DNA from: RPQK01 sp041946865
GTDB lineage: Bacteria > Acidobacteriota > UBA6911 > RPQK01
Direction: 5' to 3'
NCBI GenBank assembly: GCA_041946865.1
Contig: JBHGBF010000025.1
Coordinates: 1 to 34,821, forward strand
Length of the DNA stretch: 34,821 nt
Part shown: positions 1-7,681 of the stretch, piece after piece
How the letters are laid out: every line of letters begins with the position of its first letter
Position numbering within the stretch: position 1 is the stretch's first letter
Program-made: the position numbers and the translations under genes
The notes under the pieces: generated by a model
Seen by the model: the letters and a program-made list of their open reading frames with translations, nothing else
Databases searched by the model: none
What the model was told of the DNA's origin: nothing

Positions 1-38
1 CTTTCACCCCCAAGATTCGCAGCCTCGTCGGCTGCACC

Positions 39-58
39 CCTGAAGGCGGAACTACAAA
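39..58 (-). repeat. Dispersed short repeat, GTAGTT-CGCCTTC family, copy 1
   Basis: Read on the minus strand this is TTTGTAGTTCCGCCTTCAGG. Related sequences occur at about 20741-20757 and 33850-33873, always in non-coding DNA. The core can form part of a small CGCC/GGCG hairpin. It lies downstream of the SBBP gene, so it may be a 3' structural element or a REP-like repeat. Family membership rests on visual comparison of three imperfect copies. Confidence 0.5.
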
Positions 59-136
59 CAAAATGTGCCATTCGTCTGATTTCCTCGTGGGGAACCGGGG
101 GCCTGGATCCAGGAGCCAGGGGCTGGATTCCCGCTG

Positions 137-1732
137 TTATTGAATGCTGGTGACTCTCAGGCCGGTTGGCGTAGTCGGCGGAGTGGTGGCAGAGGCGGAC
201 GCGGGGGTAAACCGCACCACGCCCCCATCCTTTTGACCGCCGTAATTGCTGTCGAAGGGCTTGAGGAGCGGCCAGTTGCTCGAGGACTCCTCGCCGGCCG
301 CTACACCGTTCCCGGCCGCGTCGACCATTAGCGTGCGGCCGTAGTCGGTCCCGCTGCCGCCAAGGTAAGTCCCGTAGATCAGCCGCGACAGATCACCGGA
401 GAGCTTGACCAGGAAAAAGTCGGCGCTGCCACCCAGGCGCGACTGGTAGGCGTCGGCGCTGATCGGGAAGTTCGCCGAGTAAGTAGCGCCACCCACGTAG
501 ACGTTACCGCTGCTGTCTACCGCCACACCTTCCGCCCCTTCACCGGCGCTGCCTCCGAGGTAGGTACACGCCAGCAAAGACGATCCATTGACAGAGATCT
601 TGGCGACGAAGGCATCGCCGCTGTAGTTGGTGCCCGAACCGGTTCCACTGCCGCCGCTTCCGCCGTAAGTCCGGCCAAAAGCTCCAGAAGTGGTCGGAAG
701 ATTCGCAGACAGGGTGGTACAAGCCACGTAGGCGTTTCCGGCACTATCGACCGCCAGGCCATGCGTCTCAGAGAACTCTCCTGCCGAGCCGCCGAAGTAG
801 GTGCAAAAGAGAATGGACCCGGTCGGAGAGATCTTGGTGAGGACCATGTCGGAGCCGCCGGCCCGAGTTCTCTGGTAGGCGTTGGCGGTGATGGGCAGGT
901 CGTTTGAATCGCTTATGGTCAGGTAATAGGCATTGCCGGCCCCATCGGTCCGAATCGAAGGAGTATAACCGTCGGAGTTGGAGCCGCCGAAGTAGGAGCC
1001 GAAGATCATCCTCGACCCGTCTGCAGCGATCCGACCCACGACGCCGTCGATACCCTTGCGGGTCGTCTGGAACGCGCCCGCCGTGATGTGAGGATGACTC
1101 TGGTCACATTCGCTGATCGCGACAAACACGTTTCCCCCTGAATCGAGGGCAATATCACGAATGAAGTCACGACCGGCCCCGCCGAAGTAAGTCGACCAGA
1201 TGAGTCGCGAGCCGTCCGGCGAGAGCTTGGTGAGGAACCCGTCCTGCTGGCCGTAGATACTGTTCGGGGTGATATCGTCTCCGAAAGCCGGTTGCAGGCT
1301 TCCGGCCGTGGTCGGAAACCCGTTCCCGGCGCGTCCTGCCACGTATACAAAACCCTGGCTGTCCACCTCGATTGCATAGGCGCGATCGTAATTCGGGCTG
1401 CCCAGAAAGGTGGCCCAAAGGAGCGTGCCGTTCGGGGCGTGCTTGGCGACCCAGACATCGCAACTGCCGTTCTGGCTCGTGTCGAACGCTCCGGCCGTAA
1501 CTCGAAAGTCGGTCGAATAAGTCCCGCCCGCCATGTAGAAGTTGCCTTGTCCATCCACGGCTACGTCGCGAATCATGTCCTCTCTGGATCCGCCCTCGTA
1601 GCTGGAAAGAACGAGTGAGGCACCGATGTCGGCAGCGCAGAGAGGCCGCCTGGCCACTGTGACGAGGAAAACCAAGACAAAGCAGAGAAACAGCCCCCTG
1701 CCTGAAAAACGGAATCTAAAAAACAGTTCCAT
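137..1732 (-). CDS. Exported SBBP-repeat seven-bladed beta-propeller protein
   Basis: Predicted secreted or surface protein of 531 residues. The start at 1732 follows an AGAGGAAG ribosome site; the open frame runs further upstream to 1882, but that part is arginine/serine-rich and precedes the signal peptide. The N-terminus MELFFRFRFSGRGLF is followed by a hydrophobic stretch ending at PLCAAD, a signal peptide. The rest is seven consecutive SBBP units of about 60-75 residues. Each has a YxGG-type strand, a VDxxGNxY(V/M)AG turn, an LPxT/FPxTxxAxQ-like segment and a FxxKLxxDGSxL strand, which gives a complete seven-bladed propeller. The C-terminus has a Thr/Pro linker and then stops inside what looks like the first strand of a fibronectin type III domain (PTGLRVTSIQ). 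The partner or ligand is unknown. The upstream neighbour is mgtE, 150 bp away on the same strand. Confidence 0.85.
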   Translation of the reverse strand: MELFFRFRFSGRGLFLCFVLVFLVTVARRPLCAADIGASLVLSSYEGGSREDMIRDVAVDGQGNFYMAGGTYSTDFRVTAGAFDTSQNGSCDVWVAKHAPNGTLLWATFLGSPNYDRAYAIEVDSQGFVYVAGRAGNGFPTTAGSLQPAFGDDITPNSIYGQQDGFLTKLSPDGSRLIWSTYFGGAGRDFIRDIALDSGGNVFVAISECDQSHPHITAGAFQTTRKGIDGVVGRIAADGSRMIFGSYFGGSNSDGYTPSIRTDGAGNAYYLTISDSNDLPITANAYQRTRAGGSDMVLTKISPTGSILFCTYFGGSAGEFSETHGLAVDSAGNAYVACTTLSANLPTTSGAFGRTYGGSGGSGTGSGTNYSGDAFVAKISVNGSSLLACTYLGGSAGEGAEGVAVDSSGNVYVGGATYSANFPISADAYQSRLGGSADFFLVKLSGDLSRLIYGTYLGGSGTDYGRTLMVDAAGNGVAAGEESSSNWPLLKPFDSNYGGQKDGGVVRFTPASASATTPPTTPTGLRVTSIQ

Positions 1733-1881
1733 AAAACTTCCTCTTAATGCTCGGAGTTTCTTGGGGGCCTTTTCTGACAGAAACTCGAAGTAATGAAAGT
1801 GACGTGAGTCACCGGGAGTGTGGGACCAGGCCCGAGATGGATGCAGCGGACACGGGCTTGGCCCACCTAGTGAACGGTACA

Positions 1882-3261
1882 CTACAGCAGGGTCCCCCGG
1901 AGCACGATGGCCGCGAACGTGAAGTATATAACCAGTCCGCTCACGTCGACCAGCGTGGCCACAAAAGGAGCCGAAGACGCCGCCGGATCGAAGCCCAGCC
2001 GACGCATCAGGAACGGCAGCGTGGAACCGGCAAGTGTGCCCCAGAGAACGACGCCGACGAGTGCAAGCCCCACGGTCAAGGCGACCAGAAACCAGTGTTC
2101 ACCGTAAAGATTCGTGAAGGTCTCCCAGACCGTAATACGCAGAAATCCAATGCATCCGAGAATGGTCCCCAACACCAGCCCGGAGTAAAACTCCCGGCGA
2201 ATGACCCGCCACCAGTCATGGAGCGTGATCTCCCCGAGAGCCAGCGCGCGGATGACGAGCGTCGACGCCTGAGAACCCGAGTTTCCGCCGCTCGAAATGA
2301 TCAGGGGAACGAAGAGCGCCAGCACCACCGCCCGTTGGATCTCCTGTTCGAAGTAGCCCATGGCCGTGGCCGTGAGCATTTCCCCCAGAAAGAGAGCCGA
2401 CAGCCAGGTGGCGCGTTTCTTCACCATGTGCGGAAGCGGCGTTTCCATGTACGGTTCATCCAGGGCCTCCATACCGCCGATCTTGTGAATATCTTCGGTG
2501 GCCTCTTCCTGGGCAACGTCCAGGACATCGTCGATGGTGACGATTCCGATCAAGACACCGGCCGAATCAGTCACCGGAAGCGCGTAGCGATCCTCGTCGC
2601 GGAAGACTTCGATGGCCGTCTCCTGGTCGTCGGTCGCCTTGAGCGCCACAAACCGGTAATCCAGAAGCTCGCGAATCTTGGTCTTCGGCTCGGCGAGGAG
2701 AACTCTTCGTATGCGCAGATCGTCGATCAGGACGCCGTTGTCGTCGATCACGTAAATCAGGCTGAGCGTCTCACTGTCTCGCCCGTGCCGGCGAATGTGT
2801 TCAATGACCAGTTCCACCGGCCAGTCCGGGCGAACCCGGACGTAATCGGGAGTCATCAGCCGGCCGATGCTCCCTTCGGGGTAACCGAGCAGGGAGACGG
2901 CAATCGCCCGCTCAGACGGGCTCAACAGGGCCAGCATCTGTTGCGTGACCTTGGCCGGCAATTCGTCAAACAAGGCGGTGCGGTCGTCCGGCGCCATGTC
3001 GTCCAGAATCGCGGCCAGCTCCTCCTTCGCCATCGCCTTCAAAAGTTGCTCCTGATCCTCTATCGGAGAGTATTCGAAAACCTCAGCGGCGACCTTGCGT
3101 GGCAGCAGCCGGAACACGATCACCCTCTCCTCGACCGGCAGTCCTCCCATCAGGTCCGCGATTCCGCTCGCCGACCAGTTGCGCAGGATGTCACGGAGAT
3201 TGACAAAGTCCCGCGCTTTCACGATCGCGTGAATTTCAGGCGGTAAAGTCTTTTCTGGCAT
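1882..3261 (-). CDS. mgtE: Magnesium transporter MgtE
   Basis: Inner-membrane Mg2+ channel/transporter of 459 residues, the usual family length. The start MPEKTLPPEI at 3261 is chosen over the upstream ATG at 3360 because family homology begins here and a TAAGGT ribosome site lies just upstream. Residues about 10-130 are the MgtE_N superhelical domain, rich in LPxxxxAxxF-type repeats. Residues 135-255 are a CBS pair ending in GIVTIDDVLDV. A connecting helix (KKRATWLSALFLGEM) leads into the five-helix transmembrane domain from about residue 285. The domain carries the signature SGGNSGSQASTLVIRALALGE (residues 324-343) and a late DPAASSAPFVATLVDVSG segment, whose acidic residues line the pore in the family. 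The N and CBS domains are known to sense cytosolic Mg2+ in MgtE proteins. No M-box riboswitch signature was recognised upstream. Confidence 0.95.
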   Translation of the reverse strand: MPEKTLPPEIHAIVKARDFVNLRDILRNWSASGIADLMGGLPVEERVIVFRLLPRKVAAEVFEYSPIEDQEQLLKAMAKEELAAILDDMAPDDRTALFDELPAKVTQQMLALLSPSERAIAVSLLGYPEGSIGRLMTPDYVRVRPDWPVELVIEHIRRHGRDSETLSLIYVIDDNGVLIDDLRIRRVLLAEPKTKIRELLDYRFVALKATDDQETAIEVFRDEDRYALPVTDSAGVLIGIVTIDDVLDVAQEEATEDIHKIGGMEALDEPYMETPLPHMVKKRATWLSALFLGEMLTATAMGYFEQEIQRAVVLALFVPLIISSGGNSGSQASTLVIRALALGEITLHDWWRVIRREFYSGLVLGTILGCIGFLRITVWETFTNLYGEHWFLVALTVGLALVGVVLWGTLAGSTLPFLMRRLGFDPAASSAPFVATLVDVSGLVIYFTFAAIVLRGTLL

Positions 3262-3526
3262 TGCTGTTACCTTAGAACTACGGACGTTGCACTGACAAAG
3301 CGCGTACCGGAACGATAACAAGCCAGTGTACACCTTAATGGCGCCCCATAATACGGCCACGGGCCGGCCCTAATCCGTCGATAAGAGATTAGGGAGAGGG
3401 CGACGAGGAGTGTGGACAGGCCGGAGAGTCCAATGATCAGCGGATCTGAGAGAGAACGAGCGAAAAGAGACAGCTCCTCCGTGCGCACCCAGCGGGTGTC
3501 TTTCCTGACACGCCCGCCGGCGAAGC

Positions 3527-3600
3527 AGGTCCGTTAGGACCGACACGTTTATAGAAACGACTAACGGCGGCAAAGCCAGGTCCGTAGGACTGACCCATAG
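3527..3600 (+). repeat. Dispersed GGTCCGTAGGACC repeat, full plus partial copy
   Basis: The first unit at 3527-3559 has a GGTCC-GTTA-GGACC dyad followed by GACACGTTTATAGAAACG. A second, shorter unit AGGTCCGTAGGACTGACCC starts at 3578. A close relative sits at 14715-14758, where the order (dyad, CACGTATATAGAAAACG, then GGCAAGGCT) is the same. The shared tail and non-coding location suggest a REP/MITE-like dispersed element. No transposase is nearby. Confidence 0.7.
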
Positions 3601-3630
3601 GAGGCCCTCTCGAGGCCTGAAAGGCCCGCG

Positions 3631-3671
3631 TGACCTAAGTCATCGCGAGCTCGAAACGGCTTCCCTAAACT
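3631..3671 (+). promoter_or_regulatory. Candidate CRP/FNR-type activated promoter of ric
   Basis: TGACctaaGTCA at 3631-3642 is a perfect dyad with the TGA-N6-TCA core of the CRP/FNR superfamily, extended outward by CGCG on both sides. TAAACT at 3666-3671 is a passable -10. If transcription starts near 3678, the dyad centre (3636.5) sits at -41.5, the class II activator position. No good -35 is present, as expected for an activator-dependent promoter. The operator call is inference; the spacing is read directly. Confidence 0.5.
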
Positions 3672-3711
3672 CCCTCGTAAACTACAGTTCAAAAATGGGA
3701 GGAGGCTGTAA

Positions 3712-4434
3712 ATGAACATCAGCAAGAACACGACCGTCGGAGAACTGGCCGGCAGCCTGCCTGGCGCAGTGCGTCTGTTTGAGAAACTTGGCATCGATTT
3801 CTGCTGCGGCGGACGGGTGTCCCTGGAGGACGTCTGTCGCGAGAAGAACCTGGCGCTGGATCAGGTACTGGCTGCCCTGGAGACCATCAAGGAGGTGCAG
3901 CAGACCGCTTCGCACAATCGAGACTGGTCCACTTCATCACTGACGGAGCTGATCAGTCACATCGTCGAGAAACACCATTCGTACGTACGGAAAGAAACGC
4001 CGGGAATAACGGGCTTGTTGGAAAAGATCTGTGAAGTTCACGGAAAGAACCGCCCGGAATTCCTGAAGGTGAGGGACGCCTGGTCGGCGCTCAAGGACGA
4101 GCTTGCGCACCATATGTATAAGGAAGAGATGATTCTTTTCCCCTTTATCGAGCGCCTGGAAGGCTCCAACCGAGGATCTTCCGCAAGACCCTTTGCGCCG
4201 TTCGGCACGGTTCGCAACCCCATCCAGATGATGTTGCACGAACACGATTCGGCCGGCCGCCTGTTGGCTGACATCCAAGGGCTGCTGACCGATCGGACCG
4301 GCTGTAACACTTCCCTGGAGTTCTTCCGATCAGTCGACGAGTTCGAGCGGGACCTGCACCAGCATATCCATCTGGAGAACAACATCCTGTTCCCCCGTGC
4401 GGAAGAACTGGAGACTCTGGTCACGCAGGAATAG
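3712..4434 (+). CDS. ric: Iron-sulfur cluster repair di-iron protein (Ric/YtfE/ScdA)
   Basis: Cytoplasmic di-iron protein of 240 residues that repairs Fe-S clusters damaged by nitric oxide or peroxide, as known for the YtfE/ScdA family. Residues 1-60 are the ScdA_N (DUF542) domain with LGIDFCCGGR at 27-35; the paired Cys31/Cys32 are the family hallmark. Residues about 78-235 are a hemerythrin-like four-helix bundle. Candidate iron ligands are H83/H88/H89, H133/H134 with E138, H176/H178, and H217/H220 with E222 (HLENNILFPRA). The start is fixed by GGGAGGAGG at 3697-3705, six bases before the ATG. It is a single-gene unit with its own promoter, convergent with the downstream kinase gene. Length and motif order are normal. 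Confidence 0.94.
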   Translation: MNISKNTTVGELAGSLPGAVRLFEKLGIDFCCGGRVSLEDVCREKNLALDQVLAALETIKEVQQTASHNRDWSTSSLTELISHIVEKHHSYVRKETPGITGLLEKICEVHGKNRPEFLKVRDAWSALKDELAHHMYKEEMILFPFIERLEGSNRGSSARPFAPFGTVRNPIQMMLHEHDSAGRLLADIQGLLTDRTGCNTSLEFFRSVDEFERDLHQHIHLENNILFPRAEELETLVTQE

Positions 4435-4439
4435 GGAAG

Positions 4440-4630
4440 GGGGAAGGATGAAGGATGAAGGATGAAGGGTGAAGCGTGACGTGCGGGCGCCCCAGGTTTA
4501 TCGTTCCTTCCGCCTTCATTCTTCCTCCTTCTCTTCATCTTTCATCCTTCTGTTCCTCCTTCATCCTTCCTTCCTCCCTTCATCCTTCATCCTTCATCCT
4601 TCCTTCATCCTTCCTTCATCCTTCCCTCTT
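4440..4630. repeat. Heptamer GGATGAA polypurine/polypyrimidine inverted array
   Basis: Directly after ric the plus strand carries GAAGGAT units in tandem (about 4443-4474). After a 28-base spacer, about 128 bases of the complementary pyrimidine form follow (4503-4630: CTTCATCC, CTTCCTTCATCC and variants). Each convergent gene (ric and the kinase) is therefore followed on its own coding strand by purine-rich GATGAAGG repeats. The arms can pair into a long imperfect hairpin. The array runs into the last codons of the kinase gene, which encode its SKREG tail. It resembles heptanucleotide short tandem repeats known from other bacteria. Confidence 0.8.
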
Positions 4631-7453
4631 GCTCCCCAGCGCTGCCAGCCGCGCCTTTGCCGGCGGAAAGTTGGGATTGTAGGCCAGGACCATGTCGAGC
4701 AGCCGCCCGGATTGCGACTGATCGCCCAACTCGAAGGCGACTGCCGCGTACTGATCGAGGAAAAAGGCCAGGTCAAACATGGAGCTCCAGTAGCCCATCT
4801 TGTTCCTGATCCGTACGCCTTCCTCTATCAGATTCCAGGCGGTGTTCCGGTCTTTCCGGAGGGCAGCTTGCAGCAGCTGCAGGTGGAGCGAGAACTTCAA
4901 GATCGGAAAGTAGTTGCTGCCGTTCACGTGGTACGTCTCGATCTTCTGATTCAGCCGGGCAATCGTTGAAGCGAGCAAGCGTGCATCTTTGCGCCTGGCC
5001 GCCGCCACTCCGGTAAGCCAGAACGGCAGGATGACTGATTCATCCATCCGGCTGGCGTACTCAGGCCCGCTCAGCCTTTGGCACAGCGGCTCCAGCCTCG
5101 CCTGCGCACGGCGCGGATCACCTTGCAGAAGATCAATATAAGCTCGTAACGACTCGGTCTCTACCTGGGTATCTTCGGTCGCACGGAGCGCCTCCTGCTG
5201 ATCGAGGTTCTTGAGTGCTTCGTCCAGGCTGCTCCTCACTATTTGCGTTTTAGCGATGGTTCCGTACAGGTAATCGAGCTTCGGATCCAACTTGAGCCCG
5301 GCCAGGGCCGTGGTCTGGGCCTTCTCGTATTCCCCGGCAAAGAAGTAGCCGGCAGCCAGGCTGTCCTGCGCATTAGCCGTAGCGTCAAGGCGGACGTAGC
5401 GTTGGAGGTGCTCTTCCGCCTTGCGGTGCTCACCGATCCAGGCGTAACAGAAGCCCAGGTGATTATGGGCGAGGGCATAGCTTGGATCGAGCTCAAGCGC
5501 CTTTGTGTACTCGGCTGCCGCCTGTTCCGCGTCGGCGCTGTGGAAGTAAGCCTCTCCCAGCTCGTAGTGATATTCCTTCCGAAACGGAAAAAGCTCGACC
5601 AGCTCTCTGAGGTGCTTCCGTTCCTCGCGCGGATCGGAGCGCATTCGGGCCAGCAATGCTTCCATCCGGGCTAGGTCCGGCCTCGTCAGCCGGGCCTTTC
5701 CGGCCACGGCCAGGTTCATTTCCCGGGCAGCCTGCCGCGGATCCCCCCGAAAGAGCAGAACATCCGCAAGACGCAAGTGCGCCAGCGTGAATTCCGGATC
5801 GTCTTCGATGGCATCGCGGAAGAACAGGTACGAATTGGACAGATCCAGTTTGCGCCACGCTCGTTCCCCATCCAGAAAGTGCTTGAAGGCATCGGGGTTT
5901 TCGGTGCACAACTGCGTGAACGGCGCGGTGGTCCCCTGACGCCAGATACTCTTTTCCGTCTGCGCCCGGATGAAAGCCGCGATTCGATCGACTTGAACGG
6001 TCAGAAGATCCTGGTAGCCGCGAGCGAAAAACTGGCCCGTTTCAGTTTGATCGCGCTGCCTGACCCGGACTTCGATCTCGATGCCCGTTGGTGAGCCTCT
6101 CGTGGCGCCGCTCACCTCGACGGCCGCAGCCGCCTTCTCCCGGTGAAGCCCCCGGGCAATAAGAGCCAGCTCGGTATCGGTCACGATCGGGAAATCGGCT
6201 GAGGTGCCGAGCGATCGCGTTAATGCGAATTCCAGCAGGCCCGGGGCGAGTTCGGCCTTGTCATGAGTGAAAGAAGTAACGGCAATAGCTTGAACGTACT
6301 CGCGGCTGGAGGCCGGTTCCAGCCAGCTTCGCCAAGCCAGAAAGCCGAGCACGGCCAACACGACGATTCCAGCCAGGATCGCTACAAATGACGGGCGGAG
6401 AAAACGGCTCCGCGTCACTTGCCCGGTTCTCGCGGTGTTACTCGGCTCCCGGTCCGCACTGATCGGCTGGCCTACCGGCAGAGAGGCGAGGACGTCATTG
6501 ACCGACGCCGGCCGCTGGTTGGGATCCTTCCTGATGCACGACTGAATCGTCTGCTCGATTTGCAGATCCAAGTCAGAGACCAGCGCCGAGGGGCTGGGGG
6601 GAAGCGTGCACTCATGTTTGGTTCGCAGCTCGGCAAAGCTCGTCCCTTCAAAAGCCCGCTTACCCGTGAATACTTCGTAAAGGACGAGCCCGAGGGCGTA
6701 AAGATCGCTTCGTGTCGTAGCCGTTCGGCTGGCGAACAACTCCGGGGCAAGGTAATGCGGAGTTCCGGAGACCTCCCCGGACTGACCGGCCTCGCCGGCC
6801 AGTAACGCCAGACCGAAATCGGTGATGCGGACTCGCCCCCGGCCGTCGAGCATGATGTTGGCCGGCTTCAGATCGCGGTGAAGAACGCCCCGTTCGTGAG
6901 CGGCGCCGAGTCCGGCACACAACTGGCGCGCCACGTCAAGCGCCTTCTCCCCGGGCAGACGCCCGATCCTCTTCAGCAGCGACGCCAGATCCTCTCCGTC
7001 GATAAACTCCATCGAAAGGAAATGCCGCCCGTCTGCCTCTCCGATGTCGTGGACCCGGCAGACATTCGGATGGGTGACCTCCCGTGAAAGCCGGACTTCG
7101 GACTCGAATAGCTTCAGGGCGCGCTCGTTCGCGGCCAGGTCGGGAGAGAGGAATTTCAGGGCCACCGGCTGCCCCAGGCGCAGATCATCGGCCCGGTAAA
7201 CCTCACCCATTCCGCCCGCTCCCAAACGGCTGACGATCCGGAATCGGCCGGCAAAGACCGTTCCGGGCTGCAGTGGGCCGGAGATCCGCTCAAAGCGCGG
7301 CGAGACGACTATCGTCGGTGAGTCACTGTCACTACTAAGATCACTATTAAGATCCGGAGCGCTGGGAAAAGGACTGATAATCCCCGCTCCGCATAAAGGA
7401 CAGCGAGTGGCGCTGTCCGGAACCATGCTATGACAACTTGGGCAACGGCGCAT
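4616..7453 (-). CDS. Transmembrane Ser/Thr protein kinase with zinc ribbon and TPR sensor domain
   Basis: PknB-type kinase of 945 residues. Residues 4-21 are a zinc-ribbon-like CPSC...CPLC motif. A Ser/Asp-rich linker follows. The kinase domain spans about 70-330, with glycine loop LGAGGMGEVY (77-86), VALK lysine 100, HRDLKPAN (192-199), DFGLA (212-216) and APE (236-238). All catalytic residues are present, so it should be active. Residues about 355-375 are one transmembrane helix. The extracytoplasmic half starts with a TolB-N-like alpha/beta segment (about 385-500) and continues with at least six TPR-like helix pairs (for example YHYELGEAYFHSADAEQA and ALAHNHLGFCYAWIGEHRKA). This build is common in acidobacterial kinases. 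The ligand and targets are unknown. The ribosome site before the ATG at 7453 is weak. The 3' end is embedded in the heptamer array. Confidence 0.92.
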   Translation of the reverse strand: MRRCPSCHSMVPDSATRCPLCGAGIISPFPSAPDLNSDLSSDSDSPTIVVSPRFERISGPLQPGTVFAGRFRIVSRLGAGGMGEVYRADDLRLGQPVALKFLSPDLAANERALKLFESEVRLSREVTHPNVCRVHDIGEADGRHFLSMEFIDGEDLASLLKRIGRLPGEKALDVARQLCAGLGAAHERGVLHRDLKPANIMLDGRGRVRITDFGLALLAGEAGQSGEVSGTPHYLAPELFASRTATTRSDLYALGLVLYEVFTGKRAFEGTSFAELRTKHECTLPPSPSALVSDLDLQIEQTIQSCIRKDPNQRPASVNDVLASLPVGQPISADREPSNTARTGQVTRSRFLRPSFVAILAGIVVLAVLGFLAWRSWLEPASSREYVQAIAVTSFTHDKAELAPGLLEFALTRSLGTSADFPIVTDTELALIARGLHREKAAAAVEVSGATRGSPTGIEIEVRVRQRDQTETGQFFARGYQDLLTVQVDRIAAFIRAQTEKSIWRQGTTAPFTQLCTENPDAFKHFLDGERAWRKLDLSNSYLFFRDAIEDDPEFTLAHLRLADVLLFRGDPRQAAREMNLAVAGKARLTRPDLARMEALLARMRSDPREERKHLRELVELFPFRKEYHYELGEAYFHSADAEQAAAEYTKALELDPSYALAHNHLGFCYAWIGEHRKAEEHLQRYVRLDATANAQDSLAAGYFFAGEYEKAQTTALAGLKLDPKLDYLYGTIAKTQIVRSSLDEALKNLDQQEALRATEDTQVETESLRAYIDLLQGDPRRAQARLEPLCQRLSGPEYASRMDESVILPFWLTGVAAARRKDARLLASTIARLNQKIETYHVNGSNYFPILKFSLHLQLLQAALRKDRNTAWNLIEEGVRIRNKMGYWSSMFDLAFFLDQYAAVAFELGDQSQSGRLLDMVLAYNPNFPPAKARLAALGSKREG

Positions 7454-7506
7454 CGCTTCGGAGCCTAGCAGAGATCCACTAGGACAACAAGGACTACCAG
7501 GACCGA

Positions 7507-7646
7507 AGCTGAACGCTCGTGCCTCTCAGAAGCTGTCGGCAATCAGCGTTCAGCGTTCAGCTAAGACGCAATGTGACGGCCCCTTGCGCAGAGCCTGATC
7601 GCTGATCGCTGAAAGCTGATCGCCGATCGCTCGTATCGCTGATCGC
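7507..7646. repeat. Inverted repeat plus TGATCGC heptamer array
   Basis: AGCTGAACGCT at 7507-7517 is matched perfectly by AGCGTTCAGCT at 7552-7562, and the right arm includes two tandem CAGCGTT heptamers. A run of TGATCGC heptamers follows: exact copies at 7596-7602, 7603-7609, 7617-7623 and 7640-7646, with variants TGAAAGC (7610-7616) and CGATCGC (7624-7630). The array lies between the Hsp20 gene and the kinase gene, both on the minus strand, so it would be transcribed after hsp20. It does not have the spacer/repeat layout of a CRISPR. Confidence 0.8.
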
Positions 7647-7681
7647 TTCTCAACACCCTCGCGGCTCCGTTCTCGCCCCGA

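Larger units (their letters stand above)
3262..3711. other. 450-bp divergent intergenic region, mgtE / ric
   Basis: No convincing gene. It contains a perfect 10-bp palindrome GGGCCGGCCC at 3361-3370, a 7-bp inverted repeat CCTAATC/GATTAGG (3369-3375 and 3387-3393), one and a half copies of a GGTCCGTAGGACC repeat (3527-3600), a GGCC-TGAAA-GGCC hairpin (3614-3626) and the ric promoter described separately. A hydrophobic minus-strand frame at 3267-3488 has only a GTG start without a ribosome site and is not called. Confidence 0.6.

Noticed and set aside
1747..3246. Long plus-strand open frame of 499 codons
   Set aside because: It is the antisense shadow of mgtE, whose protein shows all family motifs; the plus-strand translation is Arg/Gln/Asp-rich without any recognisable domain.
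3267..3488. Minus-strand frame encoding a 73-residue hydrophobic peptide
   Set aside because: It has only a GTG start, no ribosome site and overlaps the mgtE leader; no family recognised.
3262..3526. M-box magnesium riboswitch upstream of mgtE
   Set aside because: The conserved M-box sequence blocks were not found; only simple inverted repeats are present.
7507..7646. CRISPR array
   Set aside because: Repeats are seven bases long, contiguous and without spacers; no cas genes nearby.
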